In this document: one piece after another, positions 8,868-16,813 of the stretch
How the letters are laid out: each line of letters begins with the position of its first letter
Position numbering within the stretch: position 1 is the stretch's first letter
DNA from: Clostridia bacterium
GTDB lineage: Bacteria; Bacillota; Clostridia; Oscillospirales; CAG-272
Length of the DNA stretch: 64,000 nt
Assembly (NCBI GenBank): GCA_017942005.1
Contig: JAGAVJ010000003.1
Location: 37,700 to 101,699 of the forward strand
Reading direction: 5' to 3'
Position numbers and translations under genes: made by a program
The notes under the pieces: model-generated
Database searches by the model: none
Seen by the model: the letters and a program-made list of their open reading frames with translations, nothing else
What the model was told of the DNA's origin: nothing

Positions 8868-9230
8868 ATGGAAGAAAAGCACCGTCCCTCATCCTCCGGC
8901 GTTACTGTCTCCTATTTACAGGAATACCTGAAAGGCAAGGATTTCAATCCGGACAATCCAATGGGCTATGTACTCAAGCTTGTTGAAGAGGTGGGCGAGC
9001 TATCCCGCGCCATACATAAGGGAAACACTCCTGCAAAGGAAGACGATTTCCGCGGTTCTATCGAAGAAGAACTGTGGGATGTTATGTACTATACGCTCTG
9101 CATTGCCAATCTCTATGACATTCAACTGGAAAAATGGATCAAAATCAAAGAGGATTACAATAACCGACGCTACCATAACGGTGCAGTTTTCCAACCGGGA
9201 GAGTCCGCACAAACACAATCAGAAACATAA
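8868..9230 (+). CDS. MazG-like nucleotide pyrophosphohydrolase
   Basis: 120 residues from the ATG at 8868 (AGGAAAGAG upstream; longer in-frame starts run back into the repeat). The all-alpha NTP-PPase signature is present: KLVEEVGELSRAI (EExxE, about residues 36-48) and EEELWDVMYYTL (ExxD, about 70-81), which bind magnesium and the nucleotide phosphates. Short single-domain members hydrolyse (d)NTPs to monophosphates as house-cleaning enzymes. The gene is in the alaS direction, 112 bases after it. Its stop codon lies within the 11-bp target duplication of the MITE at 9238. Confidence 0.85.
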   Translation: MEEKHRPSSSGVTVSYLQEYLKGKDFNPDNPMGYVLKLVEEVGELSRAIHKGNTPAKEDDFRGSIEEELWDVMYYTLCIANLYDIQLEKWIKIKEDYNNRRYHNGAVFQPGESAQTQSET

Positions 9231-9237
9231 ATACTTT

Positions 9238-9440
9238 TAGCCGATTGTAAAAGTCATAATTTTATATTGCCCGTAGGGTAATATATCAATAAACGCGTCG
9301 CTATGACATAAGACGCCAAGCGTCTTATGTCGTGCGGGTATCTCCCGCCAAAAAAGACACCTTTAAAGCGACCAAAGGGAGCCATCGGACTGCGTCAGTC
9401 CGATGAAACCAATTGGAAAACGAAGTTTTACAATTGCCTA
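9238..9440. mobile_element. Non-autonomous MITE, copy 1 (203 bp)
   Basis: The ends are imperfect inverted repeats (TAGCCGATTGTAAAA and, reversed, TAGGCAATTGTAAAA). An identical 11-base ATAAATACTTT flanks it at 9227-9237 and 9441-9451. It contains two internal palindromes (GACATAAGACGC ... GCGTCTTATGTC and CATCGGACTG ... CAGTCCGATG) and no ORF. A second copy in the opposite orientation is at 51319. Direct repeats of 10-13 bases are typical of IS4/IS231-type transposition, which suggests but does not prove the mobilising family. Confidence 0.85.
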
Positions 9441-9468
9441 ATAAATACTTTATAAAGGAGAACCAACG

Positions 9469-10968
9469 ATGATGAATCTAAAGAATCGCACCGCCTTATT
9501 CCTTCTTGCCATTCTTACCGTCTCTCTGGCTGCAACCGCCTGTTCCGACGCCTCCGACAAGGGGAACGAGAACACCGATGTCAAAGGAACCGGCACTGCG
9601 GGTATGGAAACCGAAGCAGTATCGGAACCCTCTGAGGAAGACGTTCGCCGCGCCGTTTCCGACAACATTCCGGAGCTTGACTTTAATGGCACACATTTTC
9701 GTTCCATGACGCAGGACAGTACCGTCAACGATATCTGGGTCGAAGCAGAAACCGGCGATGTTCTGGACGACGCCATTTACTACCGCAACCGCGCGGTAGA
9801 GGAACGCTTCAATATCCAGTTTGACGAAGTACTCGCCGTTTCCTTTAACGACATTTCCTCCTATGTTAAGAAAGCGGTCAGCGCAGGCGATGACGCCTAT
9901 GATCTTGTCATCGGACAAATGGAGCAGACCGGACAGGATGCGCTTGGCGGTTACTACAAAAACTGGTACGACCTGCCCTATGTCAACTTCAATCAGCCAT
10001 GGTACCCGTCGTCTTTAGTCAAGGAAGCCACGGTGAATGACAAAATGTACATCATCGCCTCTGATTTGTCCCTCTCCTACACCATTTACACCTACTGTGT
10101 CTACTACAACAAGGCGCTTGCCTCCCAATACGATATTCCCGACCTGTACGCAATGGTAGATGATGGGAAGTGGACCATTGACCAGATGTTTTCTCTTGCA
10201 AAAGAAGTCTATGTCGACAGCGACAGCTCCAACAATGTGTCCGAGGACGATACGTTCGGCATGTTTGCAGCGCTTGATGGCTGTACGGTTTCTGCTTACT
10301 TCTATGGATTTGGACAGCCCTATGCTTCCATTAAAAACAATGCCATTTCTATGGACGTCAACTCTGAAAAAACGGTAGAAGCGCTTGGCGTTCTGCGTGA
10401 CAACCTGTTTAATAACGACCATGTCTGGACTGTCACCGAAGGCATCACCACCATGGGTGCAGCAGAAGCCTTTGCAAAAGGCAGATATCTCTTCTCACCG
10501 TCTATTCTGAAGTATTCTCTGTACCAGGTGCGGGAATCTGACTTTGAATGGGGCATTCTGCCGTTCCCGAAATGGAACGAGGAGCAGGACAGCTACTACT
10601 CCGCCATTGACGCAGGTTCTTCTGTTCTGACGGTTCCTACTACTGCCGCAAACACCGAAATGATCGGCGCTGTGGTAGAAGCGCTGTCCGCAGAATCGTG
10701 GAAATCCGTGATGCCGACCTTCTACGATACCGTCATGGACTCCAAGATTGCAAACGATGAAGGCACTGTACGCATGCTTGATACGATTTTCAACAGCCGT
10801 GTCATCGACTTTGCGTACCTTTACGACGGCTGGAACGGCTGGGTCTTCAAAATGCAGTCACTGCTTGTCGGCAACTCCGACTTTGCTTCCTTCTACGCAA
10901 AGAATGAAAAAGCCGTTTCCAAGCACTATGAAAAGGTGCTGGACATCTTCTTAAAAGAACTTGAGTAA
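9469..10968 (+). CDS. Extracellular solute-binding lipoprotein
   Basis: 499 residues; AAGGAG lies 8 bases before the ATG, just right of the MITE. The signal peptide ends in a lipobox (LAATAC) and a Glu/Thr/Ser-rich linker follows. The mature part matches family-1-type sugar-binding proteins of ABC importers common in gut Clostridia: LDDAIYYRNRAVEERFNIQF near the N-terminus, FPKWNEEQDSYYSAIDAG and the long C-terminal helices. It is related to the lipoprotein at 16814 (VNDAIYARNATLEEKF). No permease or ATPase gene is nearby, so it must use permeases encoded elsewhere. It probably forms a unit with the DUF4091 gene 32 bases downstream and galK, suggesting carbohydrate uptake and use. Confidence 0.85.
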   Translation: MMNLKNRTALFLLAILTVSLAATACSDASDKGNENTDVKGTGTAGMETEAVSEPSEEDVRRAVSDNIPELDFNGTHFRSMTQDSTVNDIWVEAETGDVLDDAIYYRNRAVEERFNIQFDEVLAVSFNDISSYVKKAVSAGDDAYDLVIGQMEQTGQDALGGYYKNWYDLPYVNFNQPWYPSSLVKEATVNDKMYIIASDLSLSYTIYTYCVYYNKALASQYDIPDLYAMVDDGKWTIDQMFSLAKEVYVDSDSSNNVSEDDTFGMFAALDGCTVSAYFYGFGQPYASIKNNAISMDVNSEKTVEALGVLRDNLFNNDHVWTVTEGITTMGAAEAFAKGRYLFSPSILKYSLYQVRESDFEWGILPFPKWNEEQDSYYSAIDAGSSVLTVPTTAANTEMIGAVVEALSAESWKSVMPTFYDTVMDSKIANDEGTVRMLDTIFNSRVIDFAYLYDGWNGWVFKMQSLLVGNSDFASFYAKNEKAVSKHYEKVLDIFLKELE

Positions 10969-11000
10969 ATTCTCAATTGAATCATAAGAAAGGAATTTCT

Positions 11001-12689
11001 ATGGATACCACCTTAAAGACAAAACTGATTTCAGGACTGGAAAAATGCTTCCTCGATGACTCCATTGATGCAAAATATGCACTTGACCACGACACCATCC
11101 TGAAAAATGAACGCTACTCCTATCAACTCGCCATTGTGGACGATAACAAAACACATACCTGGGGACGCATCCCGCTGCTTGCCGATGTAGAGGGTCCCCT
11201 TGCGGATTATGTGACCCTCTACAAGGTCGAGTCTGTTCCCGTGCGCTTTCCTGTATACCGCAACAATCCCCCGGAAGCCTACGACAACTATCTGCGCACC
11301 ACGCCCGGTCTGTATCCCGACGTTCTGCGCCCCTACGCAGAATACGGGATGTTCAACATTCTCCCGGGGGACTTAAATGCCCTGTGGGTCGAGGTCGACA
11401 CAAAGGGAGAGGTTCCTGCCGGCATTTATCCGATTACCATCGTTTTGAAGGATGCTGCCGGGAATGTCCGCAGCGAGGACACCTTCACGCTGGAAATTCT
11501 GGCGGCAGAACTGCCAAAGCAGAAGACCCTTTACACCGAATGGTTCCACACCGACTGTCTTTCTGTTTACTATGATGTACCCGTATTCTCGGAAAAATAC
11601 TGGAGCATTGTTGAAAACTTCATGATGAATGCGCACAGAAACGGTATCAACCTGATTCTGACGCCGACCTTTACCCCGACGCTGGATACGGTGATTGGCG
11701 GCGAACGTCCAACAGTACAGTTAGTGGACGTCACGGTGACAAACGGAGAATACGCCTTTGAGTTCTCTAAGGTCGGACGCTGGGTTGAGACAGCACACAA
11801 GTGCGGTATTGAAAATTTTGAAATTGCGCATTTCTTCTCCCAGTGGGGCGCCGTTCACACCCCCAAGGTCATGGCAACGGTTGACGGCGTTTACAAGCGT
11901 ATTTTCGGCTGGGAAACAGAAGCAACCGGTGCGGAATACGCCCGTTTCCTGCGCCAGTTCGTCACAGAATTCCTTGCATATATGAAAAAGCTCGGATGCG
12001 ATCACAACTGCTACTTCCATATTTCTGATGAACCGAACGTCGAACAGCTGCAATCCTATGTTGCTGCAAAGGATATTGTCCGCGATCTGCTTGACGGTTA
12101 TGTCATCATGGACGCCCTTTCCCATTACGAATTCTACGCATCCGGCGCACTGGAAACACCGATTCCCTCCAACAACAGCATCGAGCCGTTTATCGAAAAC
12201 CACGTGCCGAATTTGTGGACCTATTACTGCTGCGGACAGCACAAGGACGTTTCCAACCGTTTCCTTTCCATGCCCTCCGACCGCAACCGTGTCATCGGCA
12301 TTCAGTTCTACAAGTACAACATTGTCGGATTTTTACAGTGGGGCTATAACTTCTACTTTAGCCAAGGGTCTTCGTTCCCGATCAACCCCTATGAAATCAA
12401 CGACGGCGACTACTTTACACCGGCAGGTGACTGCTTCTCTGTTTATCCGGGCAGAGACGGCAAGGCAATTGATTCTCTGCGCGCATGCGTCTTCTATGAC
12501 GCATTGCAGGATCAGCGCGCCATGCAGCTTGCAGAAACACTTGCAGGCCGTGACGCCGTGATGAACGCCATCGAGGGCGACCTGCCCGCGGATGAGAAGA
12601 TCACCTTCTCCCGCTACCCGCACGGGATTGGCTACATCCATGAAACCAGAGCGAAGATCAACGCACTGATCAAAGAAAACATTCAATAA
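11001..12689 (+). CDS. DUF4091 domain protein (glycoside-hydrolase-like)
   Basis: 562 residues from the ATG at 11001, with GAAAGGAA upstream. The N-terminal 180 residues are beta-rich; the rest resembles a TIM-barrel hydrolase and ends in the DUF4091 region with FHISDEPN (about residue 340), the conserved acidic motif of this family. A putative catalytic role for the Asp-Glu pair is inference; no biochemical activity is assured. No signal peptide, so it acts in the cytoplasm unless exported otherwise. It lies between a sugar-binding lipoprotein and galK, so degradation of an imported galactose-containing oligosaccharide is plausible. Confidence 0.75.
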   Translation: MDTTLKTKLISGLEKCFLDDSIDAKYALDHDTILKNERYSYQLAIVDDNKTHTWGRIPLLADVEGPLADYVTLYKVESVPVRFPVYRNNPPEAYDNYLRTTPGLYPDVLRPYAEYGMFNILPGDLNALWVEVDTKGEVPAGIYPITIVLKDAAGNVRSEDTFTLEILAAELPKQKTLYTEWFHTDCLSVYYDVPVFSEKYWSIVENFMMNAHRNGINLILTPTFTPTLDTVIGGERPTVQLVDVTVTNGEYAFEFSKVGRWVETAHKCGIENFEIAHFFSQWGAVHTPKVMATVDGVYKRIFGWETEATGAEYARFLRQFVTEFLAYMKKLGCDHNCYFHISDEPNVEQLQSYVAAKDIVRDLLDGYVIMDALSHYEFYASGALETPIPSNNSIEPFIENHVPNLWTYYCCGQHKDVSNRFLSMPSDRNRVIGIQFYKYNIVGFLQWGYNFYFSQGSSFPINPYEINDGDYFTPAGDCFSVYPGRDGKAIDSLRACVFYDALQDQRAMQLAETLAGRDAVMNAIEGDLPADEKITFSRYPHGIGYIHETRAKINALIKENIQ

Positions 12690-12707
12690 ATTCTACCACA
12701 TCTTTAT

Positions 12708-12780
12708 CAGAAAGGAAGCCTTTCGCATGTTCAGCAAATGCGGGACATGCGAAAGCCATGGTTATCATTTTTCATTATGA
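12708..12780 (+). promoter_or_regulatory. galK split leader with 17-residue ORF
   Basis: AGAAAGGA is followed 10 bases later by ATG (12727), opening the 18-codon ORF MFSKCGTCESHGYHFSL; its TGA (12778-12780) overlaps the galK ATG. The ORF forms a hairpin with CTTTCGCATGT and ACATGCGAAAG arms. galK itself has no ribosome binding site next to its ATG. A degenerate relative of this leader is at 18335-18388. Confidence 0.55.
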
Positions 12781-14057
12781 ATACACAAGCGCTCATCGCC
12801 GCACTCAAAGCAGGCACCCATGACGCGGCGCTCACTGCCTTATATGGCGCTGATATGCTGGACACACAGCGCACACGTTATATTGCTGCTGTGGAAGGCT
12901 TCTGTGACACCTACGGCGACGGTGAAGACGTCAGCGTCTTCACCGTTGCAGGCAGAAGTGAAATTTCCGGCAACCATACCGACCACAACTTCGGCTGTGT
13001 CATCGCCGCTTCCATCAATCTTGACATTATTGCAGTCGCTGCAAAAACCGACGACACCATCATCCGTATCAAGAGCGAGGGATTTCCTGAAGATGTCATC
13101 GACTATACCGACGAAACGGTCGACGAAAACAAGTTCTTTACCTCCGGCGCCATCATCACAGGTGTCTGCAAGGGCTTTTCCGACCACGGCTACAAGGTCG
13201 GCGGCTACCGTGCCTACACCACCTCCAATGTGCTGAAAGGATCAGGGCTTTCCTCCTCTGCCGCATTTGAAGATATGGTCGGCAACATTCTCAACTACTT
13301 CTACAACGACGGCAGCATCGACAACGCAGAAATTGCAAAGATTTCTCAGTTTGCAGAAAATAAATACTTCGGCAAGCCCTGCGGTCTGATGGATCAGGTC
13401 GCCTGTGCGGTCGGCGGCTTTGTTGCCATCGACTTTGGTACCCCCGGCAAGCCGATCATCGAAAAGATGAACTTTGACTTGACAGCGCACGGCTACAGTC
13501 TCTGCATTGTTTCCACCGGCGGCAACCATGCCGACTTAAACGAGGACTACGCATCTGTTCCCGCAGAAATGAAAAAAGTCGCCGCACATTTTGGAAAACC
13601 CATCCTGCGCGACGTTACAATGGAGGAACTGATCGCTGCAATTTCTGCACTGCGTGAGGAAACCGGTGACAGAGCCATTCTCCGCGCGTTCCATTTCATC
13701 AATGAGAATCAGCGTGTCAAGGCGCAGACAAAAGCACTTTTAAAGGGTGATCTTGACGCATTCTTTGCAGGCGTGCTGTCATCGGGCAATTCTTCCTTTG
13801 AATATCTCCAGAACGTCTACACAACAAAGAACGTCGCAGAGCAGGGACTGTCTCTGGCGCTTGCACTGTCTCAAAACTATCTTTGTGACAAGGGCGGCGC
13901 ATGGCGCGTACACGGCGGCGGATTTGCCGGTACGACCCAGGCGTTTGTGAAAAACGAGGACGTCCCGGGATACCGTGCACTGATCGACGGCGCATTCGGA
14001 GAAGGCGCATGCATCGTTTTGAAGGTCAGAGCAGTCGGCGCCGGTAAAGTAATTTAA
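12777..14057 (+). CDS. galK: Galactokinase
   Basis: 426 residues from the ATG at 12777. A GHMP kinase that phosphorylates galactose at C1 for the Leloir pathway. The galactokinase signature is altered to GRSEISGNHTDHNFG (usual GRxNxIGEHTDY), the ATP-binding motif is KGSGLSSSAAFE, and the third motif is GGGFAGTTQAFV near the end. With the Glu of the first motif replaced by Asn, activity on galactose or on a related sugar (N-acetylgalactosamine, arabinose) is uncertain. Translation probably depends on the overlapping leader ORF. Neighbouring binding protein and DUF4091 gene support sugar use; galT and galE are not in the window. A strong terminator follows at 14147. Confidence 0.88.
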   Translation: MNTQALIAALKAGTHDAALTALYGADMLDTQRTRYIAAVEGFCDTYGDGEDVSVFTVAGRSEISGNHTDHNFGCVIAASINLDIIAVAAKTDDTIIRIKSEGFPEDVIDYTDETVDENKFFTSGAIITGVCKGFSDHGYKVGGYRAYTTSNVLKGSGLSSSAAFEDMVGNILNYFYNDGSIDNAEIAKISQFAENKYFGKPCGLMDQVACAVGGFVAIDFGTPGKPIIEKMNFDLTAHGYSLCIVSTGGNHADLNEDYASVPAEMKKVAAHFGKPILRDVTMEELIAAISALREETGDRAILRAFHFINENQRVKAQTKALLKGDLDAFFAGVLSSGNSSFEYLQNVYTTKNVAEQGLSLALALSQNYLCDKGGAWRVHGGGFAGTTQAFVKNEDVPGYRALIDGAFGEGACIVLKVRAVGAGKVI

Positions 14058-14069
14058 CCGGAGTCCGAT

Positions 14070-14123
14070 GAGGAGATGCTTTTTGAAAAAAGCACCTCCT
14101 CAAACTCCACCGCAAAAACTTTC
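14070..14123. repeat. Single hairpin-A half element
   Basis: GAGGAGATGC ... GCACCTCCTC hairpin with tail AAACTCCACCGCAAAAACTTT, directly after galK. A proper terminator follows it. Confidence 0.7.
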
Positions 14124-14146
14124 AATGAACAAAAAGTACGCGAATT

Positions 14147-14193
14147 CCTCCTATGGCAGATACATTCTATTCTGCCATAGGAGGTATTTTTTC
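14147..14193 (+). terminator. Rho-independent terminator after galK
   Basis: A 13-bp perfect stem (CCTCCTATGGCAG with CTGCCATAGGAGG) and a TATTTTTTCT tract. Confidence 0.85.
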
Positions 14194-14299
14194 TATTGTC
14201 CCGCGCGGCAAAACAGCGGACCGTATGTTATGGTCTTCACATAATGGACAATCTGTGGCGCATAAAGATTAACAACCATTTTGCAGGGAGGGATACCAG

Positions 14300-14449
14300 G
14301 TGGAACAAACCGAGAAAAGAAACGAAGCTTGTAAAAGCATTTTTCAAGGCGGCAATGAGGATGATATCAAAATTCGTTTTACGCAAAAATGGATTGAATA
14401 TATCAATCACGCCGAAAAAAATAAAAGCCAAAATCTTTTGAAATCATAA
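14300..14449 (+). CDS. Small protein of recombinase element, unknown function
   Basis: 49 residues from a GTG start with GGGAGGG 7-8 bases upstream, ending before the recombinase leader. The sequence is hydrophilic (RNEACKSIFQGGNEDDIKI, then FTQKWIEYINHAEKN) and looks like a folded helical protein rather than chance reading. Small charged proteins of this kind often precede serine recombinases in clostridial mobile elements and may be excision or copy-control factors; I do not recognise a characterised family. An overlapping 81-residue frame at 14196 has no good ribosome binding site and is rejected. Confidence 0.5.
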   Translation: MEQTEKRNEACKSIFQGGNEDDIKIRFTQKWIEYINHAEKNKSQNLLKS

Positions 14450-14590
14450 TGACAAGCTGGCTCTGTTGTGGTATCATAATCGCGATGCGGCTATTGACGG
14501 CAAAAAGCTGACAGCGAACCCGCTTTTGCCGACGCATTTGCGAATATAGCAAAGGCGGCTTGTTTTATTTCAAAGGGAGATAGAGCAGAT

Positions 14591-16150
14591 ATGAAGCCAA
14601 AAGCAGCAATTTATTGCCGCCTGTCTGAGGAAGACAGAAACAAACAATTTGAAACAGATGATTCTGTTAGTATTCAAAATCAGAAAGCAATGCTGATACA
14701 GTATGCAATGGAACAGGGGTGGGAGATATACGATATTTACTGCGATGATGATTATACCGGTTCCGACAGAAAAAGACCGGCATTCAATCGTCTGCTTACC
14801 GATGCGCAAAAACACTGTTTTCAAATCGTCTTATGCAAAACACAGTCACGTTTTACACGTGAGTTGGAATTGGTTGAAAAATATATCCATGGATTGTTTC
14901 CAATCTGGGGAATCCGTTTTGTCAGCATCGTCGACAACGCGGATACAAACAACAAAGGAAATAAAAAATCGAGACAGATCAACGGTCTTGTCAATGAATG
15001 GTACTTAGAGGATATGTCTGAAAATATCAAAAGCGTCCTGACAAACCGCAGAGTGAACGGGTATCATATTGGTGCGTTTGCGCTGTACGGTTATCTCAAA
15101 GACCCTAACCAAAAAGGACATCTGATTGTTGATCCCGAAGCGGCTGCGGTCGTGCGGGAAGTCTTTACACTTTTTACACAAGGGTATGGAAAAAGTGCCA
15201 TTGCCCGCATATTAAACGACCGCGGTATTCCAAATCCAACGGAATATAAACGTCTGCACGGGCTGCGCTACAAGCAGCCGACAAACAAAAACAGCACGTT
15301 ATGGCAGTATTTTGCCATATCGGATATGCTGAACAATGAAATTTATATCGGTAATATGGTACAGGGAAAATACGGCAGCATCTCGTATAAAACCAAGCAA
15401 AACAAACCGCGTCCAAAAAGCCAATGGTATCGGGTGGAAGGAACACATGAACCGATTATTGATCAGGATTTATGGAATCGGACACAGGCTTTGATCTCGC
15501 AGAAAGCAAAACCGTTTACCGTCGGCACAATCGGTATCTTTGCAAAAAAGGTAACATGCGCGAATTGCGGCTATACCATGCGCTCCACAAAAAACCGGGG
15601 TAACTATTATCTGAAATGCTCCCGGCGCCATATTGCGGCAGATTCCTGCATCGGCGCCTTTATCTCCGTCGATTTGCTGGAACAGCTTGTCGTGAAAGAA
15701 ATGAGGCGTCTCTGTGAAGTATATCTGTCCAGGGAAGAGCTGGAACAGCACATTGCATTCGGAACCAATTTAAAGGAACAAAAATTCCAACTGCAAACAG
15801 ATATCACAGCATATGAGAAAAAGGCAGAGGAATATACAAAAGGGATTCACGATGTCTATATGGATAAGGTCAAAGGCTTGATCAACGATCAGGACTTTAC
15901 AGAAATGACAAAGGATTTTTCCTCGGAGCGGCAGCGACTGGAACAAAGAATCGTGGATTGCCGAAAACATATCGTTGAGATCGACGAAAAAATGGCAGTG
16001 GGAGACAACCGTCGGGAACTGATGGAACAATATCTTTCAATCGAACATCTTGACAGAGAATTTGTAGATACCATGGTTGACCATATTGTCGTCTATAAAC
16101 GAACTTCAAAAAAGGAACTTCCATCAATTGATATTTATTGGAATTTTTGA
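14591..16150 (+). CDS. Large serine recombinase
   Basis: 519 residues; GGGAG upstream of the ATG. The resolvase/invertase catalytic domain spans about 5-150 (YCRLSEED with the nucleophilic Ser; TQSRFTREL with active-site Arg), followed by the recombinase domain (GYHIGAFALYGYLKDP; ILNDRGIPNPT), a zinc ribbon with four Cys (CANCGYTMRSTKN ... CSRRH ... SC) and a C-terminal coiled coil about 395-470. Such enzymes integrate and excise phages or conjugative/mobilisable elements at short att sites. No other transfer or phage genes flank it, so the rest of its element appears lost. It stops 90 bases before a truncated cotJC, suggesting an att junction there. Confidence 0.93.
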   Translation: MKPKAAIYCRLSEEDRNKQFETDDSVSIQNQKAMLIQYAMEQGWEIYDIYCDDDYTGSDRKRPAFNRLLTDAQKHCFQIVLCKTQSRFTRELELVEKYIHGLFPIWGIRFVSIVDNADTNNKGNKKSRQINGLVNEWYLEDMSENIKSVLTNRRVNGYHIGAFALYGYLKDPNQKGHLIVDPEAAAVVREVFTLFTQGYGKSAIARILNDRGIPNPTEYKRLHGLRYKQPTNKNSTLWQYFAISDMLNNEIYIGNMVQGKYGSISYKTKQNKPRPKSQWYRVEGTHEPIIDQDLWNRTQALISQKAKPFTVGTIGIFAKKVTCANCGYTMRSTKNRGNYYLKCSRRHIAADSCIGAFISVDLLEQLVVKEMRRLCEVYLSREELEQHIAFGTNLKEQKFQLQTDITAYEKKAEEYTKGIHDVYMDKVKGLINDQDFTEMTKDFSSERQRLEQRIVDCRKHIVEIDEKMAVGDNRRELMEQYLSIEHLDREFVDTMVDHIVVYKRTSKKELPSIDIYWNF

Positions 16151-16240
16151 TCTGCTGCTCCTGCTAAGGTACAGGCACACCCCACTCACACCAGCAAAAA
16201 ACGGTGTTTGAACGTTTTTTTGAGATGTTGTACTTATAAA

Positions 16241-16450
16241 ATTGCAGCAGAAATGAAAGCACGCACCACGTATGACAACATTCTGCGCATCAGTGACGAC
16301 CCGGACGTCAATGATGTCATCCGGTTCCTGCGCGCACGTGAAATTGTGCATTATCAGCGCTTTGGCGAGCTTCTCTGCCGCACACAGGATCGTTTGAACG
16401 AAAAGAACTTCTTCGCATATAACCCCGCTTTCGATAAAAAACAGGGCTGA
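16241..16450 (+). pseudogene. cotJC: cotJC (manganese-catalase-like coat protein) C-terminal fragment
   Basis: The last 70 residues match the C-terminus of CotJC: IAAEMKARTTYDNIL, then DDPDVNDVIRFLRAREIVH and YQRFGELL, aligning residue for residue with the Bacillus protein from its IAAEEKARATY segment onward. The full protein is about 190 residues, so roughly the first two-thirds is missing, including most metal ligands. Homology begins abruptly at 16241, right after the recombinase gene, and no ribosome binding site or start is apparent. No cotJA/cotJB lies nearby and the 5' half is absent from the window. The coat enzyme is therefore not made from this locus. Confidence 0.85.
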
Positions 16451-16494
16451 GAACAGGTTTTATCCCCTCCCCCTTCTCCCTTCCCCCTTCCGAT

Positions 16495-16530
16495 GGGCTG
16501 TCGCATTGATTTGCAGCAGCCCCTTTTTTT
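16495..16530 (+). terminator. Terminator built on a GGGCTGTYGCA palindrome
   Basis: GGGCTGTCGCA and TTGCAGCAGCCCC arms followed by seven T residues. Confidence 0.65.
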
Positions 16531-16622
16531 ATCATACGAAAAAATCCAATCGCGCTTTGTCAGAACATGCAAATATTCGACATTGCTGTACGGCTCAATT
16601 TCAAGACATGCATGATAGTGTC

Positions 16623-16652
16623 TTGACAATCCCCACCAGAATATGTTATAAT
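16623..16652 (+). promoter_or_regulatory. Promoter for the second solute-binding lipoprotein
   Basis: TTGACA at 16623, 18-base spacer, TATAAT at 16647. The leader is about 150 bases; no riboswitch recognised. Confidence 0.7.
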
Positions 16653-16813
16653 TAACCTATAAAAAATGTGCGCCGTTCCGTGCTTTGTATTTGCACAGCA
16701 TACCTGTATCATGCCCCTGTAGGATATCATTTGAAGCTGAACTCTACTGTAGGTGTTCACCGCAGTATTTAAATAATAAAATACAAACCGATAAAGGAAA
16801 GGAATTCCGTCAT

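Noticed and set aside
14196..14441. 81-residue ORF before the recombinase
   Set aside because: It overlaps the galK terminator tract and the better-supported GTG ORF at 14300, which has GGGAGGG and protein-like composition.
14300..16240. Intact prophage or conjugative element
   Set aside because: Only the recombinase and one small gene are present; no structural, relaxase or conjugation genes flank them.
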